DNA of 64,000 nucleotides, taken from assembly GCF_039536325.1 (NCBI RefSeq), contig NZ_BAAAYO010000006.1, forward strand, positions 806,001 through 870,000, written 5' to 3'. Below the pieces are notes generated by a model. The model saw only the letters and a list, made by a program, of their open reading frames with translations, made no database searches and was not told where the DNA came from. This DNA is from Paenibacillus_AB hodogayensis (lineage in GTDB: Bacteria; Bacillota; Bacilli; Paenibacillales; NBRC-103111). Positions 41,777 through 50,211 of the stretch are shown one piece after another (positions within the stretch are counted from its first letter, which is position 1; every line of letters starts with the position of its first letter). The translations under genes and the position numbers were made by a program.

Positions 41777-42809
41777 TTATCGGTTGGCGGCGGCGTCAGG
41801 TTGATCGAAAACAATTTGTTGGCCCAGCCGGGACGACTCGTATGTGCCCAAAATGATCTCCAGCGCATGCACCGTCTCTTCTCCCGGGATACCAGGGTCC
41901 CTTCCCTCCCGAATGGCGTATACCATATCGCGGATTTGCGCCTCGTGGCCGTCGGAAATAAAGAACGGTCCGAACTCGGGAAGCTCGATAGACTTATCGG
42001 CAAGATTAAAGTCGGTAATTGCGTCGCCTGTCAGCGTAACCGTCCCCTTCTCGGCATAAATCGTGATGACATGCCGATCCGGCACCTGATAAGCCGTAGT
42101 CGTCGCCTCGATGACCCCGACTGCCCCGTTGCGGAATTGCAGAGTAGCGATCGCCGCATCCTCCACCTCGATGTTCCACAGCGTCGCCTTCGCGTAGCCG
42201 AACAACGATTGCACGGGCCGACCAGCCATTGCAGCAGATCGACCGTATGAATACCCTGATTCATCATCGAGCCGCCGCCGTCGTATTCCCAGGTGCCGCG
42301 CCAGTGTCATAGTAGCTTTGATCCCGGTAAAACAGCGAATATCCGGAGCAATGGCTCAGCTTGCCAAGCTTGCCCTGCTCGATCAGCCCTTTGACGAACT
42401 GCGCGGCCGGGGACATGTGCCGGGGCAATATCGCGGCCAGCTTGACGTTGTTCCGCCGGAACGCTTCATTCATCCGGTGCGCGTCCTCGACGCGGATCGC
42501 CACCGGCTTCTCGCAGATGACGTGCTTGCCCGCTTCCGCCGCCCGGATCGCCTGCTCCGGATGCATGCCGCTCGGGGTGCATACGCAGATCACGTCGACG
42601 TCCGGCTGGGCCAGCAGCTCGTCGTAATCGCTATAGGCTCTGACCTTGTATAGTTGCCCGAATTCCTCCGCTCTGGCGGGCACGGCGTCGCAGACGACGA
42701 CGAGCTCCTCTTCCTTCGTAGCCGTAATGCCCATGAAATGAGCTTTGGATACGCCTCCGCAGCCGAGCACGGCAAAACGGATTTTATCGGTCAGTAATGA
42801 TTTCTCCAT
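41777..42809 (-). pseudogene. Gfo/Idh/MocA oxidoreductase broken by two frameshifts
   Basis: The gene starts at the ATG at 42809 (GGAGTG upstream) with a normal Rossmann part (RFAVLGCGGVSKAHFMGITA, HVICEKPVAIRVED). It shifts frame near 42310, where YYD should continue into WRGTWEYDGGGSMMNQGIHT, and shifts again near 42217 before VQSLFGYAKATLWNIEVEDA. Three frames must be joined to give one protein of about 343 residues, which then fits the family throughout. Both lesions are small, so they are recent mutations or base-calling errors. It follows an intact paralogue by seven bases, in an apparent operon. Confidence 0.85.
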
Positions 42810-42816
42810 ATGTGAT

Positions 42817-43845
42817 TCACTCCGTATCGTCAGTTTGAAACCGGTTGTAGACGACAGCCTGCTCATCAGCTTCCACCGAGGCGCGGCTCGCCAAGTATAT
42901 GTCCATATTGGTCAGCAAGGATGGTCCGCCTTCCAGCCGATTCACGAAATCCCGCGCCATCGACATGCGCTCCGCCCGAATTTCCGCGCGATGCAGTCCG
43001 CGTTCCGAAGTGGCGAGCAGCAGCAGCTCGTTGCCCGCCTCCTCGAGAAGCGGATCGCCCGTCAAGCGAAGCTCCATGCTCCCGTTCGTGCCGATGATGA
43101 AAATCCGGCAGTCGCCGTAGGACCAGCATGTGCGGGGCGCGTGCCAATCCGTGTAAAGCTGGGCGATAATCCCTTCTTCAAGCACCGCCTGAACGGAGGC
43201 CGTGTCGTAAAACTCCGCGCGCTCCGGCATAATCCGCTTCGCCTTGCGGCTGTGCAGCGACACCAGCTCCTGCCCCGTCAGAAAACGGAGCAGGTCGAAA
43301 TCATGTATGAACAGATCCAGCAGAATACCGCCGTTCTGGTCCTTCGCATAAAACCAATCCTGGCGCGCCTCCGGCGACAGCCGGTGCGGCTTTCGCAGCG
43401 ACAGGCTGACCAGCTCGCCGAGCTCGCCGTCGACGATCCGCCGCTTCGCCTCCCGGATGACCGCGCGGTACCGCTCCGACAGCAGCAGCCCTATGGCGAT
43501 GCCGCTCCGTTCGACGACCGCGCGCAGCCGTTCCAGCCCTTCCCGACCCGTTACGGCAGGCTTATCCAGCATAATGCCGATGCCGGCCGCTTCGCACCGT
43601 TCGATCAGATCGATTTTAAGATCGTTGCGAGCAGCCGAGACGATAAAATCGACTTCGGGCGCGAACGCTTCGTCAAGCGATGCAAGCGACGGCACTTTCC
43701 ATTTTTCCGCGAACGTTTGCGCCGCGCGGCGGTCATCCTCGAATATGCCCTTGCACCGGTGCCCGTCGGCAAGCAGATCGCCGACGCATCCGTCAATATG
43801 GCCGCTCTGCGCTCCGGCCACCGCAAATGTATAGCTTTTCGTCAT
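42817..43845 (-). CDS. Gfo/Idh/MocA-family oxidoreductase (intact)
   Basis: This 342-residue protein starts at the ATG at 43845 behind GGGAG. It has a Rossmann-type N-terminus (YTFAVAGAQSGHIDGCVGDL), GIGIMLDKPAVTGREGLE in place of the usual EKP (here DKP), and a C-terminal dehydrogenase domain with GGILLDLFIHDFDLLRFLTG. The glycine-rich GAQSGH differs from the common GxGxxG, so cofactor binding may be altered. It precedes the frameshifted paralogue and may have shared its pathway. Confidence 0.87.
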   Translation of the reverse strand: MTKSYTFAVAGAQSGHIDGCVGDLLADGHRCKGIFEDDRRAAQTFAEKWKVPSLASLDEAFAPEVDFIVSAARNDLKIDLIERCEAAGIGIMLDKPAVTGREGLERLRAVVERSGIAIGLLLSERYRAVIREAKRRIVDGELGELVSLSLRKPHRLSPEARQDWFYAKDQNGGILLDLFIHDFDLLRFLTGQELVSLHSRKAKRIMPERAEFYDTASVQAVLEEGIIAQLYTDWHAPRTCWSYGDCRIFIIGTNGSMELRLTGDPLLEEAGNELLLLATSERGLHRAEIRAERMSMARDFVNRLEGGPSLLTNMDIYLASRASVEADEQAVVYNRFQTDDTE

Positions 43846-43848
43846 GGC

Positions 43849-44260
43849 TTACACTCCCGTCTTTACCCAATCGGCGTTGCTGGCGCCGGTCGATTTGTAC
43901 CACGCTTTGTTTGTCGTATCCAGCAGCTCCTCGCCGACGAACAGCGGAACCGCCGCGCCGGACGGACTGCCTGCCGCCGTGCGGTATCCGTTCTGCCCGA
44001 AGGCCAGGAACTGGAACGGGCGATTCGCGACCGCCGCTCCAGCAGCCGATGCGTCGTAGTTCGAGTCCACCTTGACCGTCGTGCCGGAAATGGACAAAAT
44101 GCGCTTGAATCCCGACGTCCCCGCCGCCATAATGCAGTCGCCCGGAATCAGCTCCGTAACGTTCGCGACCGCGGTCAGCACGTCCGAGCCGCTTGTCGCC
44201 GTGGCGGTAACGCCGCTGATCGCGCGACCCGTCCCCGTGACGACGCACACATCAGCAAGG
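43849..44260 (-). pseudogene. 3' stump of a GH28-type or tail-spike-like secreted protein
   Basis: About 135 codons encode a beta-rich C-terminal piece: GVTATATSGSDVLTAVANVT, GDCIMAAGTSGFKRILSISG, SGAAVPLFVGEELLDTTNKA and WYKSTGASNADW. Such ends are typical of pectate-lyase-like or GH28-related proteins and of phage tail spikes. The N-terminal catalytic beta-helix is missing. Upstream the frame runs straight into the 5' part of a different gene, with an overlapping frame at 44252-44283. It is a deletion product and is not expected to be functional. The parent family is an informed guess. Confidence 0.65.
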
Positions 44261-44449
44261 TCGAGCCTGCTGCAAGCACGCATCGATCATCTGGATCATA
44301 CCGTGCGAGAGCACTTCGTTCGCTTTTTTGGCGGATTGCTTGGACATTTCGTTCAAGGTCATGTAAGACATGGACAGCAAGGTTAAGGAGATCACGAATA
44401 CGATCGGAAAAAAGGACCAGAACAGACGGTTCAGCCACGACTTCGGCAT
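44252..44449 (-). pseudogene. 5' stump of a membrane sensor/AraC-type regulator gene
   Basis: From the ATG at 44449 (AAAGGGAG upstream) 65 codons encode a transmembrane helix and the start of an extracellular domain: SWLNRLFWSFFPIVFVISLT then MSKQSAKKANEVLSHGMIQM. This is the usual opening of the large membrane-anchored AraC regulators of Paenibacillaceae. It stops at TGA 44252, exactly where sequence of the next stump begins. The remaining 600 or so residues, including the DNA-binding domain, are gone. Confidence 0.7.
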
Positions 44450-44603
44450 GACGAGACTCCCTTTCCCTATGGAGTGTAAGCTTTCTCTCTGATGAGTATA
44501 TTCTATATAATATATGAAAATAGGGAGGCTAGAAAGCGCCATGCTGAATTTTTTCGTAAACCATCGCTCGAAGAGCGCCAGCTACGATGGGGAACGATGA
44601 GCG

Positions 44604-46530
44604 TTATGGGGATGCCGGGAAGTGCGGAGAATGAAGTTTTGGCGGGTCGACGACGATACGAATGCGGAGCATGTGTGCCGCTTGCTGCAGCTTGTCCTTG
44701 GCTTCCAGTACGATCCGGAACACGATCTCTCCCCAATTTCCGCGAAGACGACTGTCGGTAATCGCGATTCGCTCGGTACGCATCCGGAACATGCCGCCGT
44801 CGTAAGCGACCGCAACCCGCCTACCTTCGGCATATTCCAATTCGAAGACACCTTCTGACGTTTCCATCGGGAGGTGGGGCGTCAGGAAACTGAAATACAG
44901 ATCGGCTGCCAGTTCGGTTAGCCGGAACTCGTCGGCCATCGTTACTTCGGCTTCTTCGCCACGCGTCAGACCGAAGCTGCACCGCCACGTCGCGATCCCG
45001 GCCTCCCCCGGATATGCCTCGGCGATATCCATGGACAACTCCGAGCGGTTCGCATTCTTCGCGTAATGCGCGTCTTTCGCCCGGTACATGCTGCCGTCAC
45101 GCTGCATAACGCCGCGGATCGTCGGTACATTATGGTAGGCGGATTGCAAGTACCAGAGCTCGAACCGCTGCGGACTGAATGTCTTGGCCACGTATTCCTC
45201 CGTGCCGAGATCGATAAACACCGGCAAGCCGTCGGCGTATACGGTAAAATTACCCACATTGTTGTGGTTATGGGACTCGAGGTTATGGCCGCCCTTTGCA
45301 GCCAGAAACAGCCCCTGCTCGCTGCCTTCGCGCTCCCTCGCCGTCATGACCTGAGAGGCGTGCATCCAGGCATCGCGAACATAAGGAGGCTTGCCCCCGA
45401 ACGACAATCTCTCTTCCTCCTGAAACAGATCGCGGATATGCCGGTAGAGCGGAAACCAATCGACGAAGCCTTGCCGTTTGGCCCGGATGCTGGCTCCCAA
45501 TCGCGTCAGCGCGTGATCCCCTATCGCTTTGCCATAGCCGTACACCGCATCCGGATCGGCATGCACGATCGCATCGCCGTCGGCAAAATTCACGTAGTAG
45601 TTTTCATGAATATGTACGCTGCCCAAATAACGCCCGATATCCCGAATCTTTTTCTCGGCGAACAAATCGATCGTCCCGCCGGATGCCGCGTGGAGCAGTT
45701 CCAGACAATCGTAAAGAGAAGCCCCGGAACGGCCCCAGTACATCGGCCCTTCGTCGCAGCAGCCGTCTTCCGGATACGTGTCGATGAACACGTCCAGACT
45801 CCGCATCATTTTGCGAATTGCCTTGCTCCGAACCTGCGCATCCCCATCAAACACCAGCAAAGCCATCAATACGTTGCCGTTGCACCAAGGAGTCCAGTTG
45901 TTGACCCGACTGCCCGTAAAGCCCATCCACCAGTAATCGTCCCGTTCCAAGTATGGCGCCAGCAGCCGGTCGGTTACTTCTTTCTGGATACGCCGGCCGA
46001 TTCGGGTGCTGATTGCATCCAGAGGACGCTTCAGCAAATAAAACGTCCATACGAGCAGAACGGCGGTCTCGCTCGAAAAAAGCTCTACCTCATGATCGGC
46101 GGCATCTGGCATATACTCCGCTTTATTGATTCTGGTTAAATAGCTGTTCATGTGCGGCGGCATCCAGGACGTCTCTTCGCATATGCATTGGATGCCGTTC
46201 AGAATCTGGTTCATAAACCGCCCCCCGGCCTTCCGCGCATTCCGCCAAAACGAACGTTCCGAGGAGACTGCGCCTCTCCCAATACGGATGAAGATAACCG
46301 ATAAACTCGCCGGTCCGCTTCACGTGGAGGAAATGCTCCGCTTTCAAGGACGGCCACTCAAACGCTAATCGCGCTTCCCCTTGGGAAATCCATTACGAGC
46401 GCGAACCGGCAAGCTAGCCTTCCCATGCGGCTCTGTCGTCTGCTCGAGGAAAAGGAACGAAGTTTTCGCCGGCCGCTATTCTTTCGCCCAAGTCCAAATG
46501 TCCGTATTTTTCGATGAACATAATAGCCAT
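44604..46530 (-). pseudogene. Heparinase II/III-family gene with two nonsense codons and a frameshift
   Basis: An ATG at 46530 with AAAGGA 6 bases upstream opens MFIEKYGHLDLGERIAAGEN and FVPFPRADDRAAWEG, then meets TAG (46414-46416) and TAA (46393-46395). The same frame resumes with WISQGEARLAFEWPSL and continues to LLGTFVLAECAEGRG. A one-base excess in a six-G run near 46217 then shifts the frame into RFMNQILNGIQCICEETSW, which runs 536 codons to 44604 with GGHNLESHNHNNVGNFTVYA, the catalytic-region signature of the family. Reconstructed length is about 640 residues. The long remaining open frame alone would lack the first 105 residues. Two stops plus one shift argue for true decay rather than a reading error. 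Confidence 0.88.
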
Positions 46531-46572
46531 TCACGATCCTTTCGTATTCGGTTCAACCGGACTAATGCACCG

Positions 46573-48900
46573 TCACGCGGTCGCGCCTTCCTTCAAAGGA
46601 AACGTAATGCGCATCTGCACGCCAGCGCCTTTATGCGTATCCAGCTCCAGATGGCCTTGCAAATAAAGTATACGGCTCCGCAACTGCTCCATGCCGACGC
46701 CCGATTTGCGGATATCCGCCGGTTTGAACTCGTTCGGTTCAAAGCCCACGCCGTCGTCCGTATAGTCCAGATAGAAGCTGCCCTTCGCCACCGCCAGTTT
46801 GAATCTGACGACGGACGCTTCCGAATGCTTCCGCGCGTTGTTCAGCAGCTCCTGGACGATCCGGAACAGGTGGCGCTTCGTCTCCAGGCTGCGCCGTTCG
46901 ATCTCGTACGCCCGCGAAGCGTCGAAGACGATCTCGAACGGACAGGCGTACGATTCCCGCTCGATCACCCGCTCGACCGTCTGGATAAAGCCGATTTCCT
47001 GAAGCAAATATGGATGAAGGTCGAAGCAGTTTTGCCGCAGGTTGACGTTGATGATCTCCACATATTCGACGAGGCTGCGAATGCTGCTGTGTCCTTCGGG
47101 CGGCAGCTCGAACTTCTCCCCGAGCGCGGTCAGCTTGCGCTTGAGGTGAAACAAATCCTGCATCGTCGTGTCGTGCATATCCGCAGCGATCCGCATCCGC
47201 TCGCGCTCCTGCAGCTCGAACGACAGCTTGCGGTACCAGTTCAGGTGGCGCGACTCCTCCTGATCCGGCGACTGGGCCGCCATGTCGTTCAACCGGTCGG
47301 TCAGCTTGCGGATCAGGTATACATTTTCCAAGCTCACGGCCAAATACGAGACGATCAGATTCAGCCACTGCACTTCTTCCAGGACGAGCCGGGTATTCGC
47401 CCGCTTGTGCGTCATGATCAGATAGCTCGTATATTCTTCGTGCCGGTTGATCTCGATACAAACCAGATCCGGGTGCTCCTCCGGCATATGGCGGCTGACG
47501 AGTGCCTCCACCTCGGCTTTATCGATATGCCCTTCGCTGATCGTTTCCATGCTGTCGCGGTATTTGAACACGATTGCTCCCCCGTACACCTGCAGCGTAT
47601 CGACGATATCGACGAGAATTAAATCTTTCAGATCGCGGAAGCTCGAAGTAGAGGTTAAATTTTTGGCAACTTTCTTCAAGGCGGCTTGGAGCACGTGCTT
47701 GCGCGGAAACATAAACCGCTCCATCCGGGTGTATAGGTGCTCGGCGGAATACAGGACAAACGTCAGGATAATCACACAAACGGAAAAAAACAGGATGCTT
47801 TTGCGCACCGAGAAATGGTCATAAGTAAACACGAGGAATAGCGCTGTGACAATCGCGCTCGGCAAAGACGCCATTAAGAGCGTGAACAATACGCGGCGCA
47901 GCACCATATGAATATCGTAAATCTGCCTCGTAATAATCAGATAAGCAAACGCCAGCGGGAAAATGAGTACGAACCAACTGGTTACGTAAGGAGTAACAGC
48001 ATAGTGGCCGAATACAATGCTTGGCAAAAAAGAAAGTAAGATTACTGGCAGAAATGAAACTAACATTGACGTCACGACAGAACGTATAATTGTAGCTAAA
48101 CTTGATTTCTCCTGCCGGTATCGAAAATATATATAAAACAACAAACCAAAAACAATTAACATTCCAATAAGAAATGTGACTAGAATAAGTGGTCCGGTTA
48201 TGCGATACAAATCATAATTAATATGTTGTTTCCCTACCCAAGATAGCCACAAAATATTTTGAAGAATGATAGAAATATAAAGAATCACAAGCACAGCTTT
48301 CAGATTCAACCGCAAATCGCTCTTCTCTCTGAAAAAAATAACTAAAAATTGAAGAAATACAACAGGAATTGCAGAAAGTGATAGTTGCAATAATAACTTG
48401 CCTGCTATTTCTCCTCGAATTGAAGCAGGCAAACTCATAAATGTTGTTCCGATAACGAAAAAGAGAAAGGATAAATATTGCGACGATTTGGACATTTTAA
48501 CTTTGGTGAACAGTAAAATGGCCGCAAAAAAACAGATAACTTCAGCCATAATGGGAAGAAGATCATGCCGTACTGAATTACTGACGGACTCTAAATCAAC
48601 GACAATCAAGTCTCCGTCACGAATTAATTCGAGTGAGTTTACTTGCTCTAACGTTCTCCATTTTGTAATGGAAAAATGTGAATTGGGATCTTTATTATTT
48701 ACTTTGTAGACAATATCACCAATTCGAGCATCCAGACCTTTGGTTTCATTTTCAAGACTAGATACGACCCATTGATTGGTTATAGGGTTTACGTTTAAAT
48801 CGATTCCCAAGTATGGATAACGATATTGCAAAGTTACGAACCATATCTGGAGAATGACCACGAAAAATACGGTCAGTCCTAAAAAAACTTTTCGCGTCAT
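46573..48900 (-). CDS. comP: ComP-like membrane sensor histidine kinase
   Basis: This 775-residue kinase starts at the ATG at 48900 behind AAAGGGG. Residues 1-110 have one transmembrane helix and a PDZ-like loop (GLDARIGDIVYKVNNKDP, then KWRTLEQVNSLELIRDGD), closely matching the N-terminus of Bacillus ComP. About seven more membrane helices follow (115-390). The cytoplasmic part has a GAF-like region (410-540), a HisKA_3 box (IAADMHDTTMQDLFHLKRKL with the phosphorylated His) and an ATPase domain (ELLNNARKHSEAS, DDGVGF, GVGMEQLRSRI). DNA is AT-rich from about 48,000 to the start but GC-rich in the kinase half. No response regulator follows; the next gene is a pseudogene. Confidence 0.85.
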   Translation of the reverse strand: MTRKVFLGLTVFFVVILQIWFVTLQYRYPYLGIDLNVNPITNQWVVSSLENETKGLDARIGDIVYKVNNKDPNSHFSITKWRTLEQVNSLELIRDGDLIVVDLESVSNSVRHDLLPIMAEVICFFAAILLFTKVKMSKSSQYLSFLFFVIGTTFMSLPASIRGEIAGKLLLQLSLSAIPVVFLQFLVIFFREKSDLRLNLKAVLVILYISIILQNILWLSWVGKQHINYDLYRITGPLILVTFLIGMLIVFGLLFYIYFRYRQEKSSLATIIRSVVTSMLVSFLPVILLSFLPSIVFGHYAVTPYVTSWFVLIFPLAFAYLIITRQIYDIHMVLRRVLFTLLMASLPSAIVTALFLVFTYDHFSVRKSILFFSVCVIILTFVLYSAEHLYTRMERFMFPRKHVLQAALKKVAKNLTSTSSFRDLKDLILVDIVDTLQVYGGAIVFKYRDSMETISEGHIDKAEVEALVSRHMPEEHPDLVCIEINRHEEYTSYLIMTHKRANTRLVLEEVQWLNLIVSYLAVSLENVYLIRKLTDRLNDMAAQSPDQEESRHLNWYRKLSFELQERERMRIAADMHDTTMQDLFHLKRKLTALGEKFELPPEGHSSIRSLVEYVEIINVNLRQNCFDLHPYLLQEIGFIQTVERVIERESYACPFEIVFDASRAYEIERRSLETKRHLFRIVQELLNNARKHSEASVVRFKLAVAKGSFYLDYTDDGVGFEPNEFKPADIRKSGVGMEQLRSRILYLQGHLELDTHKGAGVQMRITFPLKEGATA

Positions 48901-48912
48901 TAAATATCCCCT

Positions 48913-48941
48913 TTCATTTTTATCCTTAATAGTTTTATAAT
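48913..48941 (+). promoter_or_regulatory. Possible promoter of the small peptide gene
   Basis: TATAAT (48936-48941) is preceded at 17 bases by TTCATT (48913-48918, 3 of 6). The site lies in the 81-base gap between the divergent kinase and peptide genes, so any regulator binding here could control both. Confidence 0.4.
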
Positions 48942-48981
48942 AGTAGTGTAATATATTTCCATAACTTTTGGGAGGTCTAAT

Positions 48982-49152
48982 ATGAAAACTCTTACATGGT
49001 CTGCAGAATTACAACCCGTTGTGCGTGGTTACAAAAAACAGAAAAAAAATGAAAGCGCAATTACTCTTGCTAAACAAGAGCAAAAAAGCTTAGAAAAAGC
49101 ATTGGGTAATACAAACAGTAGTGAGCTGGACGGGCCGGGCAACTGGTATTAA
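48982..49152 (+). CDS. Small peptide gene divergent from the ComP-like kinase; candidate signal precursor
   Basis: This gene of 57 codons encodes a 56-residue protein. It starts at an ATG with GGGAGG 6 bases upstream and ends 29 bases before a strong terminator, so it looks like a real single-gene unit. The product begins MKTLTWSAELQPVV, has a basic, Gln/Lys-rich helical middle and ends in a flexible tail SSELDGPGNWY. There is no signal peptide. ComX precursors are also about 55 residues, lack a signal peptide and carry a critical Trp near the C-terminus; here Trp is the penultimate residue. Sequence similarity to known ComX is not evident and no comQ-like prenyltransferase is adjacent. The signal role is inferred from position beside the kinase and the C-terminal Trp. 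Confidence 0.7.
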   Translation: MKTLTWSAELQPVVRGYKKQKKNESAITLAKQEQKSLEKALGNTNSSELDGPGNWY

Positions 49153-49181
49153 GTGTAAACTTTACTTTATTCCAAAAAAAG

Positions 49182-49222
49182 GCAACGAGCCGTCGAGCAA
49201 GTTCGACTCTCGTTGCTTTTTT
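49182..49222. terminator. Bidirectional terminator between peptide and lipoprotein genes
   Basis: The arms GCAACGAG (49182-49189) and CTCGTTGC (49209-49216) pair perfectly. TTTTTT follows on the plus strand and TTTTTTT on the minus strand. It serves the peptide gene and the converging lipoprotein gene. Confidence 0.9.
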
Positions 49223-49234
49223 ATATCGAGTAGA

Positions 49235-49369
49235 CTATTCAAGGGTCTCCATCTTAAGTCCATTTTTCGATACCTTATACGATTTGGGTATACATTCACT
49301 TCCAGTATACTCTTTAGTTTGGATAACCCAACTCTCAACTTGGTCTCGAAGTATAGGAGTCAGGGCCAT
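49235..49369 (-). CDS. Possible 44-residue frame overlapping the lipoprotein 3' end
   Basis: An ATG at 49369, inside the last codons of the lipoprotein gene in another frame, opens 44 codons (start MALTPILRDQVESWVIQ, then GSECIPKSYKVSKNG) that end at TAG 49235, just before the terminator. Codon use looks plausible and the terminator spacing fits this stop better than the lipoprotein stop at 49335. It may be the original C-terminus of the lipoprotein, separated by a frameshift, rather than an independent gene. Confidence 0.35.
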   Translation of the reverse strand: MALTPILRDQVESWVIQTKEYTGSECIPKSYKVSKNGLKMETLE

Positions 49370-49697
49370 TTCTCTCGGTGATAGTCGAAAGAAGGTGCTT
49401 AAGCATGTTTTTTACTTCTGCATTTTCTTTCATCTCTTTAACTTCTGCGGGAGTTGAAGAAGGAAACCTTGTGTCCATATTCTTCTCTTTGAATCTGACC
49501 TCAACTTTGGCGCCGATTTTCAATTTCGAGCTTTGGTGGAGCAACACCATTGGAGGTTCTTTATCGCTTATCTCGACAATTGTAACTTTCTCGGGGGTAC
49601 GGTTAACGACGTAACCCATAAAATCCGGCTCTTTGTTTGAGCAACCTAGATTTAGCATTACAAAAGTCATTACAATGATCAAACGTCTAAAATTCAT
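49335..49697 (-). CDS. Small lipoprotein of the YobA/DUF3221-like type
   Basis: This 120-residue protein starts at the ATG at 49697 (GAGGG upstream). It has a lipoprotein signal with lipobox VMLNLGCSN, then a small beta-barrel-like domain (FMGYVVNRTPEKVTIVEI, GAKVEVRF). The fold and length resemble DUF3221/YobA lipoproteins, whose function is unknown. DNA here is AT-rich like the adjacent kinase sensor and peptide genes, suggesting they entered together. A second frame continues past its stop (see 49235-49369), so the C-terminus may be frameshifted. Confidence 0.6.
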   Translation of the reverse strand: MNFRRLIIVMTFVMLNLGCSNKEPDFMGYVVNRTPEKVTIVEISDKEPPMVLLHQSSKLKIGAKVEVRFKEKNMDTRFPSSTPAEVKEMKENAEVKNMLKHLLSTITERNGPDSYTSRPS

Positions 49698-49847
49698 CCA
49701 AATATCCCTCATCCATTTCAAGATAAAAGCCTGCCCTCCAACGGATCACCTTTCATGATAAGCATGATTTGGCCGTCGAGATGATCGGAGACTTTCCATC
49801 AAACGAGTTATATCAATGTAAACAATATAAAAAGTAGGGGTGATGGG

Positions 49848-50105
49848 ATGCGTTGGGAAGAAATTCAGGAACGGTTTCCGAATGAATGGGTGGTTCTAGA
49901 GGCAACGAAAGCTCATTCTATGAACGGCAACCGCTATATGGAGGAAATGGTTGTGGTTGACCGATTTGACGATTCGACCTCAGCACTGCGGCGATACAGC
50001 GAGCTGCATAAGCAGGCTCCTCATCGTGAATATTGCTTCTTCCATACGTCCCGTCCCACTTTGGTAGCACGTGAACGGTATGTTGGAGTGCGGGGCCTCA
50101 GATGA
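49848..50105 (+). CDS. Small conserved hypothetical protein
   Basis: This 85-residue protein starts at the ATG at 49848 behind GTAGGGGTG. The pattern WEEIQERFPNEWVVLEATKA, then YSELHKQAPHREYCFFHTSR, recalls a widespread small protein that in many genomes precedes a clan-AA aspartic-protease-like gene. No such partner follows here: the next 480 bases are non-coding. It may be an orphan left by deletion. No function is proposed. Confidence 0.65.
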   Translation: MRWEEIQERFPNEWVVLEATKAHSMNGNRYMEEMVVVDRFDDSTSALRRYSELHKQAPHREYCFFHTSRPTLVARERYVGVRGLR

Positions 50106-50211
50106 AACTTACTGAAATTTCGGCCTTCCTTTTGTGGCTCACCTCAAAATCAGTACTTGACGTGATGTGAAGGTCCTGTGAGCCTCTTCGTTCCCTAACG
50201 TCTTATGAAGT

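Noticed and set aside
42745..44451. 568-codon plus-strand frame across oxidoreductase genes
   Set aside because: It runs antisense over two recognisable Gfo/Idh/MocA genes and two gene stumps; its translation has no domain and is Arg/Ala-rich.
46381..47622. 413-codon plus-strand frame opposite the kinase 3' half
   Set aside because: The minus strand encodes HisKA_3 and HATPase motifs; the opposite frame is unsupported.
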